Below are positions 24,201 through 35,546 of a stretch of DNA of 64,000 bases, in pieces. The translations under genes and the position numbers were made by a program. The notes under the pieces are model-generated. The model saw only the letters and a program-made list of their open reading frames with translations, was not told the origin of the DNA and searched no databases. Source of the stretch: Vitellaria paradoxa (lineage: Eukaryota > Streptophyta > Magnoliopsida > Ericales > Sapotaceae). Numbering within the stretch: the stretch's first letter is position 1; each line of letters begins with the position of its first letter. The stretch spans positions 38,154,419-38,218,418 of the forward strand of contig CM034239.1 of the NCBI GenBank assembly GCA_019916065.1. The letters are read 5' to 3'.

Positions 24201-26738
24201 TAAGAGGAAAATAATTATAATTTCGTCAATTAGAGTTTTGACAAAAAAATGAATCTAAAGATTTATTGTAAAGTCAAACTGCCTTTCCTTGTATTTCCTG
24301 TCTTAGCTGGATCTAATTGTAATTTTCTTGGGGTGTGGAATTAAATGTAATATTAAAGCATGCTAGTAGTGTGTTTTTGCTGGGGGAACTGATTCGTCTA
24401 CTCTGCCTGGGATTAAGTTGTTCACTGTTTAGCATTATTTGGTTTTCTTTAAATGTTTGCCTTTGGCTGGTTGATGCAGTGCAATAGAGGAGTTCTGACC
24501 TGATGATGGTTTTTTATATGAATTTAAGATAGCTCCTCAACAACTTTAATAAGATCAATGTGACAGTTATATTACACAGATATTTATATATGTCGGAGTC
24601 AGTCTGAGAAGTTGAAAAGTGCTATGGTGTGGTGTGTGATAGCTGGAAACCTGTCAAGTCATGGGGAAGTCTGCTATGCAATGCGGACAACTTGGGTAGT
24701 GAATTTATTGATTATTATATACCAAGTGGTGGTAAAGTCAATGGTGAACGAATTATTACATTAGAATTGAACTAATTAAAGAACTTTGATTTTTAACAGC
24801 GATTTTATAATGGTAAGTTGAAGTAATATTATCCAAGTTGCTAGTGTTACTCCATTGGTTTCCTAAGAAGACATGTAAGTTGAAATAAAATTTATATCTT
24901 GTGAAAATTTTTGAATCCTGGTGCTGTATGAGTTCTTAATTTTTTTATTCTTTTAAATTTCTTGTTCTTCTTTGTTCTATTGCTTTCTGGCTTTGAAGAA
25001 AGTGTTGATGCGAGTGAATTTGCTTGCTTAGAAAATGGAGTAAATTGGTGCTTGGAATCTGTGGTTGGTGTGGAAATTGTAGTTTGGTTGTTTTGTTTAC
25101 TTGATAAATTTTTCGCTGCAGCATCTTCTTTTGTTAACGTTCTGGATGAATTTGGGTGCGTTTCAATATTAATTGCATTTGTTTTTGGATAAATGTATTT
25201 TATTTGTTAGAGGCAAAAAGGCTGTGCATATATTCACTAGATATATTGGTTGATTAATTGGCACTTTGTCGGGTGGGGAATAGAAATTGAGAGTCAATGT
25301 AAACCTAAAGAGCTCACAGTTGAAGGAAAAACTTTGGAATTTTTTTCCTAGGCCATTACATGCTATGGTTTTTTTGGTGCTTTGGACCTCAGTCATCAAC
25401 TTTTAACCATAAATGAACAGATAATTGCAAATGGAAGGCAGGAAGTTCGTGGTTATATTTTGAAACTATAAGTTGAAATTCTTACTTCCTCAATGCTGTG
25501 CTTACTCTTCTTTTGTGAGTGAAAGCCAGTAGTCTGTTACTATACTATACCCTCCTAAGGTGCTACTGGAGGGTTCATCACTCCCAACGTGTTTTTTTTT
25601 TTTTCTTCTGATAAATAAATAATTTATTAAAAAGGCATCAGGGCATGCCACCCAAAATAATGAGACCTCAAAAGAAGCCATGCTTCCAAAAAATTCACAA
25701 AGCTCATAAACCATTTAAATCCGTGTCAATACCCCTTGTTAACCAATAATCACCTGCACAAAATAGACAAATAACTGCTTTTCAACGTATATATAGGTAA
25801 TTCAATTCCTTGAAAAGTTTTTCTATTTCCCTCTCTTCGCCCGTTGCCAAAATCAACGATCTCAAACAAAGAGGAATGATATTTCACACTTTTCTTCCTT
25901 ATTTTATGGACCTTTGCCCCCCATTAGGTTCCAAAAACTTGTTTTGCTTCCTTGGGAAACACCCAAGCTATCCCAAATTGCAACGATACAAGTTCTTGTA
26001 ATTCCTGGTCCAAGCACAATGCACAAATTATGATCAATAGATCCGTTATCTTTTTACAAAGATGGTACCAATTGACCATGGTGCATCTTTGAGCAATAAA
26101 ATTATCAATAATAAGTGTTGTACCATGAATCAAACACCAAGCAAAGGAATTTACCCATTGTAGGCGCCTCACTATTTAACAACACTTTTCCAGGGAAAGT
26201 CCATGTTTCCCATTAAAGCATATTATAAAATGATTTACCTTGAACATTCTAGACTTCGAAGCTGTCCATCTCATGCTATCCTCCCCCTCCCTCTTCTTAT
26301 AAGAATACAATAACTAACAAATAATTCTCAACTGAAGCTTCCCTATCCACTGGCAAGTCACAAATTTCAGGGAAACCCTCTTTCAAGCTAGCATCCACCC
26401 AATTACCTCTGCCAACCACAAGTGAACTGAATTTTGCAAACATATGCCATAAATTCCGAATGCTTTTTCATAACAATTACCATGTACTCCACCATCTTTG
26501 CTGTCCATTCATCCCCAACTTTGTTATTAATGCTCTCTTGAGGTGAATTTTGGTTTCCTCTTCTATTGTGCTCTAATTAAATATGATTTTACTGCATTTA
26601 TATTTTACGATTCCTGGAAAGCTGAAGTTGCTCGACATGTTGCTTTTTGTTCTATTCCAATGATTAATCCTTTATTTTCTAATGGGGTTTTGTATCTGAT
26701 CACAATACTAGGTGGAGTCAAAGCGCAGGAAGAGATGA
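18279..26738 (+). CDS. EBS: EBS-like BAH-PHD chromatin reader, 5 exons
   Basis: Exons 18279-18351, 18467-18809, 18915-18983, 22676-22814 and 26712-26738 join in frame to 216 residues. A BAH domain occupies about residues 25-139 ([40 protein letters not shown]). A PHD finger spans about 140-190, with the Cys4-His-Cys3 ligands seen in [21 protein letters not shown] and FLCSDC. The tail is basic, VESKRRKR. In Arabidopsis, EBS binds H3K27me3 through BAH and H3K4me2/3 through PHD and delays flowering; its paralogue SHL has a different N terminus and tail. [20 protein letters not shown] and the KRRKR end favour EBS. The N terminus appears about eight residues shorter than Arabidopsis EBS, as I recall it. 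The last exon encodes only eight residues and lies 3.9 kb away; read-through of exon 4 would give KVRMLLILG and stop. Confidence 0.94.
19239..19496 (+). mobile_element. Solo LTR, Copia-type, with 5-bp target duplication
   Basis: The element at 19244-19491 begins TGTTA and ends TAACA and is flanked by ATTAC on both sides (19239-19243 and 19492-19496). It has a TATATATAGGG promoter-like box and a GTGTAAATACATCAATATGC stretch typical of short Copia LTRs. No internal region or second LTR is present, so it is a solo LTR left by recombination. The first 48 bases are duplicated in tandem (19244-19291, repeated from 19292). Confidence 0.88.
19740..20019. mobile_element. TAA-flanked MITE in EBS-like intron 3
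   Basis: Ends GGGTGTGTTTGGATTAAGG and TTTAAACACACCC form terminal inverted repeats of about 13 bases, flanked by TAA at 19737-19739 and 20020-20022. The 280-base interior is purine-rich on the left and pyrimidine-rich on the right and does not code for protein. Confidence 0.8.
21037..21270. repeat. 124-bp tandem duplication in EBS-like intron 3
   Basis: CTGGGGTAAGGCCATATCAA begins copies at 21037 and 21161. About 110 bases are nearly identical in both, each ending TTATCAATTCAG. The few substitutions suggest a fairly recent duplication. Confidence 0.92.
22815..26711 (+). other. EBS-like intron 4 (3.9 kb)
   Basis: The intron has a GTGAGA donor and a CTAG acceptor placed directly before GTGGAGTCAAAGCGC. 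It contains a LINE fragment on the opposite strand (25590-26530). No other feature is recognised; open frames such as 24962-25192 look random. Confidence 0.8.
25590..26530 (-). mobile_element. LINE (L1-type) 3' fragment, RT zinc-binding region
   Basis: The minus strand encodes, in broken frames, the C-terminal part of a plant LINE polyprotein: [23 protein letters not shown] near 26390, then SFYNML and TFPWKSV near 26210, then a zf-RVT-like segment ([38 protein letters not shown]) at 26172-25924. A T-run at 25590-25603 corresponds to the poly(A) end. The copy is 5'-truncated, carries stops, and is antisense to the EBS-like gene. Confidence 0.8.
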
Positions 26739-27828
26739 CTGATTGGTCATGATGCATGCTGTGGAGGTACTCATTTTCTTGCGTATTAGCTGCAGTATTG
26801 TTGTGTTGTTGAATTGTACAGTGCAGAGAAGATACTGTGCTTGCACAAACCAAAGGCTTTCTTAATTTACTGGGTTGAAACTCATTATCTATAAATGTTT
26901 GTTGTGTGTGTTAGTCTTAGGACACGACTTTGTGATCTTTGTTTTGTCTCCATGTGACTGCAATTGGCCAGCAAAGAGGACAAAAAGAAAGAATTGCAAG
27001 CAACTCATTGAAGTGTGGAGTCCTTAAAAACAAATCAAACTAAATTATTAAGAGCCAAACTTCAATCCATTGTGATGTTCTTATTGCTAATTTTATTATG
27101 TGGGTATGGAATTACTGTTCTTCTACATCGTTGGTCTGCCTTCTCCCCAATCTTCCTTTCGCAATTCCTACTCCCCTGAATAGGTTGTAGCTACATTACC
27201 ATTGTGATATGACAAGTTTTTTTTTTTTTTTTTCCTCCTTTTTTTTTAAAAGTAATTTTTGGGGGTTTCAGAGGATTGCTAGTTCTGCAGCCTGAACTCA
27301 TTGTTGATTCATGAGTTGAACTAATCATTTGATTTTTCATGCTTGGTGTGCTGGGAGATTTCATTAGTTTTAGTTTATGTACCGTATTCTGTTGTGCATC
27401 AGTTGATGCCACTGGGTCGACATTGGCTCGCTATATTACTTGGCCTTTCTGGGTGCATTCGAAAATTGATCTTCTGTCCCTCAACTCAAAAGTTTCAGTA
27501 GCTGTTCAACAGGAGGCTTCATTTATTTTGAGGGTAGGCTGTGGGTAAGACACAGCTGGGACAAAGCTATAGCAACATTCTGCTGTGATTCATTTTCTGT
27601 CTGATGTTTTATTTATTACTTTGTATTTAAAATTTAGTTCTCTTCACATTCTCCCCCATTAGATCCTTGAGCCTGTTACTGTTTATATATATGTTGCAAG
27701 TGATTAGAAACAATGCTGGGTACGGTTGATTGGCATCATGGCACATCCTAATAATTTCAGTTATTTCCACAGTATTTGTGTGGTTGAAGAATTCCATGAG
27801 CTAAAAAATGCTTGCTCTGCGCTCCATC

Positions 27829-27993
27829 AGGGGTTGGGATAGGTCCGGTGTACCAGACCGTCCGGTGTATCACGGACCGTTGGATCAAAAAATATTTGAG
27901 TCGGTGCACTACAGACCGTTGGATCAAACTAAAAGACTCAAATGTTTTTTGATCCAACGGTCCGTGGTGCACCGGACCTACCCCCTTCCCCTG
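27829..27993. mobile_element. Foldback (hairpin) element
   Basis: The left arm (27829-27901) starts AGGGGTTGGGATAGGTCCGG. The right arm (27934-27993) ends CCGGACCTACCCCCTTCCCC, its imperfect complement. Inner arms pair through ACGGACCGTTGGATCAAAAA and its complement, and ACCGTTGGATCAAA occurs a third time at about 27916. CATCAG flanks both sides (27825-27830 and 27994-27999) and may be the target duplication. Confidence 0.75.
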
Positions 27994-29067
27994 CATCAGA
28001 TCCCAATATTCAAGGGGTGTGCGAGAATCGGCCTGTTGGTTGGTTGGGTTAATTTGATTTTTGGTTATTTGTTTTAAGATTCAAGTTAAATTTGAGTTCG
28101 GTTAAATTGGTCTGGTTCCCTTTCTTTTGTGCGGTTCCTTTTTCTATCAAGGAATTTGAATAATTTGGATGGAACCGAATAAGCAAATCAAATACTAATT
28201 TGAATAAGGTGTATTTGGATTGGGGTTTTTGGTATCTTTCTCCCGCCAAAATCCTGGTTCCATAATCCAAAAACACTTGCGATGCTTTTGCTTCGGAATT
28301 AGGGATGTTGTGGTCCAATGCTGTTGGTTTTGTGCCTGCAAGTAAAAGGAAGAATTGGAGCATTGCTTGACAAAGACGGCACTGCTTGACTTGGTCAGGG
28401 AAGGGGGGGGGTCAATGGGATTGGATTGGCTGGTTCAAAAAGCATTTGGTGTGGTATTAAAGATCGAGTGATTGCTATTTTTTTTATGAAGTATATTAAT
28501 CATAATTAAAAAGAGAAAACATTCACTATTATTTTAATTTAACCCCCTATACCAAATCCGCCATTAGAGGGGGAAGTGTTTGTTAAAATTAAAGTGAGAG
28601 CTTTCCTTCCCAACTTGAATTCTGACTTGAGCGTTGGTGTTATTATTATTATTATTATTTGTCAAACGCAACTCGACTGGGTCTTTGAGAGCCGTGAACC
28701 GATTCAGCCTCTAACAAAGTTTCTTTATACCCGTGACCACCAGGCTAATAAAATGAGCCAACCAAGAACGAATGATTCTTTTTCCTTACGCTTATTATTT
28801 CGTTTTGAAAAACTCAAACTCGCTTTCGTAGGTCAAATAGACGGTTGGCGTGTCAAAGTCTTTAAAAATCTCATTCATGCGCTTTTATTTTTTTTTTAAT
28901 TTTTTCAACTTAAACCCAAATAATTTTATTAAAACATGAAATAACGAGCCTCGTTAAAAATGGATTTTTTTTTTAGGCCTGAAAAAAATTGTTGTGTATT
29001 GAGATAAAACAAGAAATAAATAAAATATTTATAAAATATCGATGGGGTTGGCACTCTTTCCATTTTA

Positions 29068-29420
29068 GGCCTCGTTTGACATAAAATAAAATTCTAAAAA
29101 ATTTTATAAATTTCTAACAATTCTTCCACCTCTAATTTTCTTGTCATCACTAATTTCAAAAAATTTCAATATTTCGCTTAAAAAAAAAATTGAAAGTAGA
29201 TTAGTCGAATGTGTAAATTTTTTATACAATCATATTCTTTGTGTCGAAAATTTTTAAACGAGTACCATTATCATTATTTTTTGTAAATTTTTTTAAATCT
29301 GTGAAAACAGATTTGAAAAATTGTTCCTACGGTTTGTGACTTAAAAAAAAAAAAAACTAAAATTAATTTCAAACTACATTTTATTTCAATTTATTTTATT
29401 TTTTCTTACTCCAAACGTGC
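29068..29420. mobile_element. Diverged MITE-like element
   Basis: The left end GGCCTCGTTTGAC and right end TTACTCCAAACGTGC resemble those of the 16938-17105 MITE, including the shared CAATTTATTTTATTTTTTCTT stretch before the right end. Flanks are TTA and TAA, so the duplication is not perfect. It is probably an old member of the same family. Confidence 0.5.
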
Positions 29421-29937
29421 TAAGTAGTTTAGGATTAAGGGTGCTCCCAAAACAGAAGGGACATGGAAGTAATTCCAAGCTCTTTGGGGGGCTGACCCCG
29501 CATTTTTCAAGAGCTTTTTATTTATTTATAGTCCCAACAATTACACTCTGCTTTTTCAGTAATTTAATTGGAAAAATAAATAATAAATAAATAAAAATCG
29601 TTCATTTTTCTTTTTCTTTTTCTTTTTTTTTTGAAGATCATTCATTTTTCGAATGCCGCTTTTTGGGTTTGTTTAATTGTATTTTTTTTATATTCTTTTA
29701 TTTTAATAAAGGGGAGATTGGAAAAGTAGTAGGTGGACAAGCAATAACTTTTTTACTTCAAATTAAGCAACGTCAAATCTTATCCCTTTTATTTTTTTTT
29801 ATCATTTTTACTCTTAAATTACATTTTTTTTTCTTTTTTTATTTTCTATTTTTATGTTACTTTATTTGTTTATTTATTTATTTGTTTTTTTCCCTCTCTC
29901 TCAACGTCCATAGGAAATCGAAATAGTTGTCCCCCCT

Positions 29938-30426
29938 TCTCTCTCTCTCTCTCTCTCTAAAAGGGTCGATTGAGAGAGAGCAATTAGGGTTTCGATTCTG
30001 GTTTTGCATTCTGATGCTTGATCTCCATTTCTAGGGCTTTCTCGCGCCTTCAGTCTCAGATCCTCAATCCCAGTGTAAATGCAAGTCCTTTTCTCTCTGC
30101 GTGCGTCTCCAATTCAATTTCGCAGCCTTCCGATTCCGGAGTAAGGGTCGCGGGGGCTGGGACTTTCCGCGAGAAGCACTTTCACGAATACAGTCTCAGT
30201 GCTTGATGTTGTGATGTTGGTCCAAGGTATGAACTTGTGATTAGGGCTTCTTCTATCTTCTGTTTTTTATTAATTTGGGGGTTGTATAATTGTGTTTATG
30301 CCCTCCATGGGTTGTGTTTGTCAATCCTGATAATGTATGTGTTTTGAGGCATTTCAAGGTGGGAATTTTGGTTCTTCTTCTCCAAAAGGGATTGTATTTA
30401 GGGGCTAGGGTTAGGGTTTTGTGGAT
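29938..30426 (+). promoter_or_regulatory. 5' leader of PP2A B' gene with likely 5'UTR intron and uORFs
   Basis: A (CT)n tract at 29938-29958 is followed by AATTAGGGTTTCGATTCTGG, a typical plant leader. A GTATGA donor at 30227 and a TTTAG acceptor at 30401 suggest a short 5'UTR intron. Short upstream frames exist, such as ATG at 30014 followed by five codons and a stop. The transcription start and the intron are inferred. Confidence 0.5.
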
Positions 30427-33400
30427 ATGATTAAACAGATACTGGGTAAGCTTCCGCGGAAGCCATCGTCCAAATCATCGCACCATGATACGAATAACAA
30501 TGGTGCGCTTTCTACTATGAATTCATCCAATTTGAATTCCGTTGGAGGCGGCCCTAACGGCAACTCCAAAAGCACTTCTCCTTCTGGGAAAACTTCAAAT
30601 TGGGGTTCTGGTGCAGCTCGAAATAGCAATGGGACTTATAGTCCGCACTCATCAAGTACGGTAAAATTGAATCAAGGGAAGAAATCGGGTCCCTTGGCTG
30701 GCCAGGTGGGCCAGGTTTTGAATTCCGGGGGATATGAAGCTTTGCCGAGTTTCCGCGATGTTCCGAGCGCAGAAAAGAATAATCTTTTCATTAGAAAGTT
30801 GAAATTGTGTTGTGTTGTGTTTGATTTTACTGACCCGTCCAAGAATCTCAAAGAGAAGGATATCAAACGGCAAACATTGCTTGAGCTTGTCGATTACATC
30901 TCCTCTGTATCTACCAAGTTCAGTGAGATCACCATGCAGGAAATGAAAAAAATGGTAGCTTCCAATTTATTCAGAACTTTGCCGTCTTCTAATCATGATG
31001 GCAAATTACCTGACATGTACGATGCGGAGGAGGAGGAATTGACTATGGATCCATCGTGGCCTCATCTTCAGGTTGTGTATGAATTTCTACTTAGGTTTGT
31101 GGCTTCGACGGAGACAGATGCTAAGCTTGCTAAAAGATACATAGACCACTCATTTGTGTTGCGACTGCTGGACCTGTTTGACTCTGAGGATCAAAGAGAG
31201 AGGGAGTATTTGAAGACAATTCTCCACCGCATTTATGGGAAGTTTATGGTGCATCGGCCATTCATTAGGAAAGCCATCAACAACATCTTCTACAGATTTA
31301 TCTTTGAGACAGAGAAGCATAATGGGATAGCAGAATTGCTTGAGATATTAGGAAGTATAATTAATGGGTTTGCATTGCCTCTAAAGGAGGAGCATAAGTT
31401 GTTCCTAGTCCGTGCCTTGATTCCGCTCCACAAACCCAAATGTGTAGCCATGTATCATCAGCAACTTTCATATTGCATAACCCAGTTCGTGGAGAAAGAC
31501 TTCAAGCTAGCTGACACGGTGATTCGAGGTCTTTTGAAGTATTGGCCCCTAACTAACAGTTCAAAGGAGGTGATGTTTCTTGGTGAGTTGGAGGAAGTTC
31601 TAGAAGCCACCCAGGCTGCAGAATTTCAGCGCTGCATGGTCCCTCTTTTTCGTCAAATTGGACGGTGCATCAACAGCTTACATTTTCAGGTATTGTATTT
31701 AGAATTTTTAATTATTTATCCTAAATTCCATTCTTACTGAATTTGTTCTCTCTCTCTCTCTCTCTCTTCCTTTTTTAGTTGGAGTTATAGATTTATTGTA
31801 ATTAAAATGTTGTAGATGCATACTCTGTTCCTGGTGATAGTGACATTTTTATGTTTGTGTTCTGTTCTTTTTTAGTTGTCTTTGGAAATTTGGTTTGTTC
31901 TTACCAAACCTTTTCTTCTGTTCACTGTTCTTAATTGGCTTTTCTATTGTTCTTAGGAATTCTGGATTTGTTTTCTTTTTTTTTTCCCCTTTATATATAT
32001 ATATATATATAGAGGAAAACTGATTTTTTTGGTTACCATTAATCTTTCAAACTTGCACAAATTTTGTTCTTAATTCAGATTCATAAAAGGTAAAAAAATT
32101 GACTTTTGCTTTTCTTTTCAAGAAATGTCTAGGTTTAATGGTCTAGTGGACCCTTTATGATATGGAATTTTTTTGAACATTGGATTCCTTCTACAAACAA
32201 TCATGCGCTTCACTCTTTTGATTGAGCAATCTTTATGTGCATTCTGTCTTGTCTCGTGTGGTTTGACTTATTACTGGCTGGGGAAAACAAAATCCTGTGG
32301 TGCGGTTTAATGGTCATTCCGCTATTTGTCACAATAAGATGTCTACAAGAAATTCTATTGTGAAAATTAAGGAAGTAATTCTATTGAGGCTCTGGTTCAT
32401 TTCAAAATAGCTTCAAGTTGAATTGCTTTATTATGGGTCTTGCTGAAGGCTAATAAGTGCAAACATAAACACACAGAATGGATACTACAGGGACATGCAG
32501 TATAGGTACGACTTGGACACGCAGATATGTTAATCTTAAAGAATATCAGGACACAACATGATACGGATACGTTAAAGAATAAATATATATTTTCATATAT
32601 ATATATATATATATAAAACGTGTATTTATTTACTTCTGTATTAAAAATAAATTTATGTTCTATTTATTTTTATTTTTTATTTACAAACAAATTAGAAGCT
32701 GTAAGTCTTAAAATTTCTAAATTTAAGGAATAAGGAATTAATAAACATAATTCATATTGTTGTTATCCTACTGTTTAATTCCAAATTTGTCTTCAAAATT
32801 GTAATTTGTTTCGTTGTGTTTGAGTGATGGACACATGACATATTTAAACAAGTACTCGACATGCATTGAGAGAGTGTTTGATGAGTGTTAGTATCCGATA
32901 CTGCAGTATTAATTCTATGAATTTTGCAATCTTGGTTGTACGTCTTAATTTGCCTTCCTAATACTCTTTCAGTTTTGGTATACTGGGTTGAAGAAAAAAT
33001 TAAGTTGGCTCTTTTCTTTGGCCGCAAGGCCACAGCTATTCTTTTCCATTGGTTTTAAGTCCTTTCAATTTGGTAGGCATTTAAGATTACACCTTAAAAA
33101 AAAAAAAAATTGTTTGTTGTAGTGTAAGGGTTATTTGGAACATCTTTTTTTCTTTTTTTCCTTTTTTGTTCCCCCCTCCAATCATTTTGACTATCTCTTT
33201 CCATTTTTCTACCAAGGAATGGTGTAGTAGGCATTCATTGAACTTAGTCCATTGAAATGAGTTATTTGGAATGGGTATTAATCCTGAACAGGCTTTAAAT
33301 CACAATTACTTTTATTCACCTGATCCATCTTCTACTTGGTGGCTTAACCCCAAATTTTGTCTAGTCACCTAATCCATCTTCTACTTGGCTATTTCTAAGA

Positions 33401-34180
33401 AACAGAACACAAACAATTATTCATAAAATAAATAAATAAATAAATAAATAAATGCACACACAAACAACTTAAACAATTACTTTTATGATTCAATTCTATG
33501 GTAAGCAACATTTTTTTTTAATGATGGATGCATTGCTAGTATCAAAAGGGAAAACAGATAGGGATGGATAGGAGTAGTCATTATGTTATCAACATACAAT
33601 GGTGCAAATGGAGCGGATCAGAGTGTAGTTGGCCTCAAGGACATTCTACACCCTTTTCCTACAATTAAAGCATAACATAAGGTAAGTAATCATACAAATC
33701 CAAAATTAGCCTTGGGAGTTTTGTATTCTACTATATTTATCCCGAATATGATTTTTGCATCACTTTAGAGTAACAACTTTCATCTGGCAGGTGGCTGAGC
33801 GTGCCTTGTTCCTCTGGAACAATGATCACATTAGGAATCTGATCACACAGAATCGTGCAGTTATACTGCCCATAATTTTCCCAGCCTTGGAGAGAAATAC
33901 ACGAAGTCATTGGAATCAAGCTGTTCAGAGCCTGACACTTAATGTAAGGAAGATATTTTCAGATGCTGATCAAACCCTGTTTGACGAGTGCCTAACTAAA
34001 TTCCAAGAAGATGAAATTAAGGAAAAGGTGACTCAAGAGAAGCGGGAATTAACCTGGAAGCGCTTGGAAGATGTGGCAGCCTCCAAGGCTGTAAGCAATG
34101 AGCCTGTGCTTGTCTCTAAATTTGTCACTTCTGTGGCTATTGCTACCGGCACAAATTCACGAACAAATGTGGGTAGTTGA
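30427..34180 (+). CDS. PP2A regulatory subunit B' (B56 family), 2 coding exons
   Basis: Exons 30427-31689 and 33791-34180 join in phase 0 to 550 residues. The N terminus [18 protein letters not shown] is characteristic of plant B' subunits, followed by a Ser/Asn/Gly-rich linker to about residue 75 and then the B56 HEAT-like solenoid. LHRIYGKF is at about residues 266-273 (His267-Arg268 match the pair used by B56 to bind LxxIxE peptides), with [31 protein letters not shown] and [11 protein letters not shown] further on. B' subunits select substrates for the PP2A catalytic core. The tail ([19 protein letters not shown]) and the ~550-residue length suggest the gamma/zeta-type plant clade, which is inference. 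The ATG at 30427 is chosen because the family begins MIKQI. The 2.1 kb intron carries AT and CT microsatellites and no other feature. Confidence 0.95.
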
Positions 34181-35546
34181 GGGCAGCTAGCCATGCGAAT
34201 TGGAGAAACTGCTCTTATCACACCCATCAACAAACCCAAAGGGTGCAGTTTAGGGACTTCCAACTTCCAAGCCCTCTTCCATAGTGTCTTTAAGATACGA
34301 GTTTGGAAGTTCATTGTGAAGGGTAGGGTTCTGTGCATATTGAGGTGACTTCTTTTACCATTTTCGCAGTTAGGGCTGCTGGCTTATCCCTTTTTCTCTT
34401 ATTAACCAATGGTGGTGTAATTGTGTGTATCATAAGGAATCCGGTTCAAAGAGGTAGCATTTATTTGGATTTCCTACCTGATATTATTTGTTGTGTAATG
34501 AAACAAATAGACTGCTTCCTTTGTGGCTTAGTCTTGCCATTTGCTTGCTTTCCTTTTTGGTTGTTATATTACAAACAAATTGTATATGGTCTTATTCGAA
34601 CTTTCTATTCGCAGTTAGTTCTACCTGGTCTCAGCAATGTTCAGTAAACATGTATTGAATGTGGTTCAAGCGAGGATTACTGAAAAGCTTGGTTGGTGTG
34701 GTTCGCAACTTTATGTGGCAACCAATATATACGCAATACCTATAATTTTCCGTGACTTATTTTCGATGCTGTGCCTCTGTAATAATGAAAATTGAGATGA
34801 TTTTGTAACTTGTGCCGAGCTGGTCAATCTAACGGATTTTTTTTTTGGGGGGGGGGAGGGTGACATTGAGTTTGATATCAGCCTGTTGACATCGCTTTTT
34901 GAGTTAAATTTTAATATAACGGTCTAAACATATTTATATATTTTTAATTAAAAAAATGCTTAAATAAATTCAGACCGTTAGATTAAATTTAACGATTCAG
35001 ATCATTGATGTCGTGAGACTGATAGCAACTTTATCGTTAGCCTCCCCCCCTTTCCCATCTAGCCAAGTGGGGAATTTGTTTCTGAACTGTCTGCTTTGGC
35101 ATGTTATGGAGTGCACAGCTCCTGAGAACATCTGTGTTGTGTTTAAAGTCAAGTGTTTGATGAGATTCCAACACTTTGGTGCGGTTTGCAGCTATAGAAT
35201 CATTTGAAAGTGCTTGTAAATGATGGTTGGGCTTGGGATCAAAGATTTTCTATTTTGCTTTTGGAAATTGCTCATTTGAAGGTACAAAAACCAGTTCTAC
35301 CATTATACTGCATTGCCACGCAGTCTTAGTTGTTTGAGATCAATTATTAATTCATTTCCTCTTTTCATTTTTATCGAGATTATGTTTAAATTAAATAATC
35401 GTTCATGATTTCAGTCCAGTTGTGATTTACAAAAAGAATATTTGTGGAAGTTTACCATTAACATCCATTCTATCACGAAACAAGGGCAGAATAAAATGAG
35501 GGGAGACCAGGAAATAAGTTGCTATTATTGATAAACAAAAGCACAT
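34181..35546. other. 3' region of PP2A B' gene and spacer
   Basis: Likely 3'UTR to about 34800, where an AATAATGAAAATTGAG stretch lies, though no poly(A) site is certain. A G-run (34850-34857) and a foldback element (34875-35023) follow. The 34333-34647 frame is hydrophobic but unlike any family I know. Confidence 0.4.
34875..35023. mobile_element. Foldback MITE with ~54-bp arms
   Basis: The left arm 34875-34928 (ATATCAGCCTGTTGACATC ... TAACGGTCTAAA) is matched by the complement of 34971-35023 (TTCAGACCGTTAGATTAAAT ... GACTGATA). About 42 bases of AT-rich loop separate them. Pairing is imperfect but continuous, as expected for a non-autonomous foldback element. Confidence 0.72.

Larger units (their letters stand above)
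26739..29900. other. Spacer between EBS-like and PP2A B' genes
   Basis: The first few hundred bases should include the EBS-like 3'UTR, but no poly(A) signal can be fixed. The remainder holds a foldback element (27829-27993) and a MITE-like copy (29068-29420). Open frames such as 28576-28899 and 29663-29926 are low in complexity or unlike proteins. Confidence 0.5.

Noticed and set aside
34333..34647. 104-codon hydrophobic frame after the PP2A B' gene
   Set aside because: It lies in the likely 3'UTR, is T-rich, and shows no signal peptide plus domain pattern.
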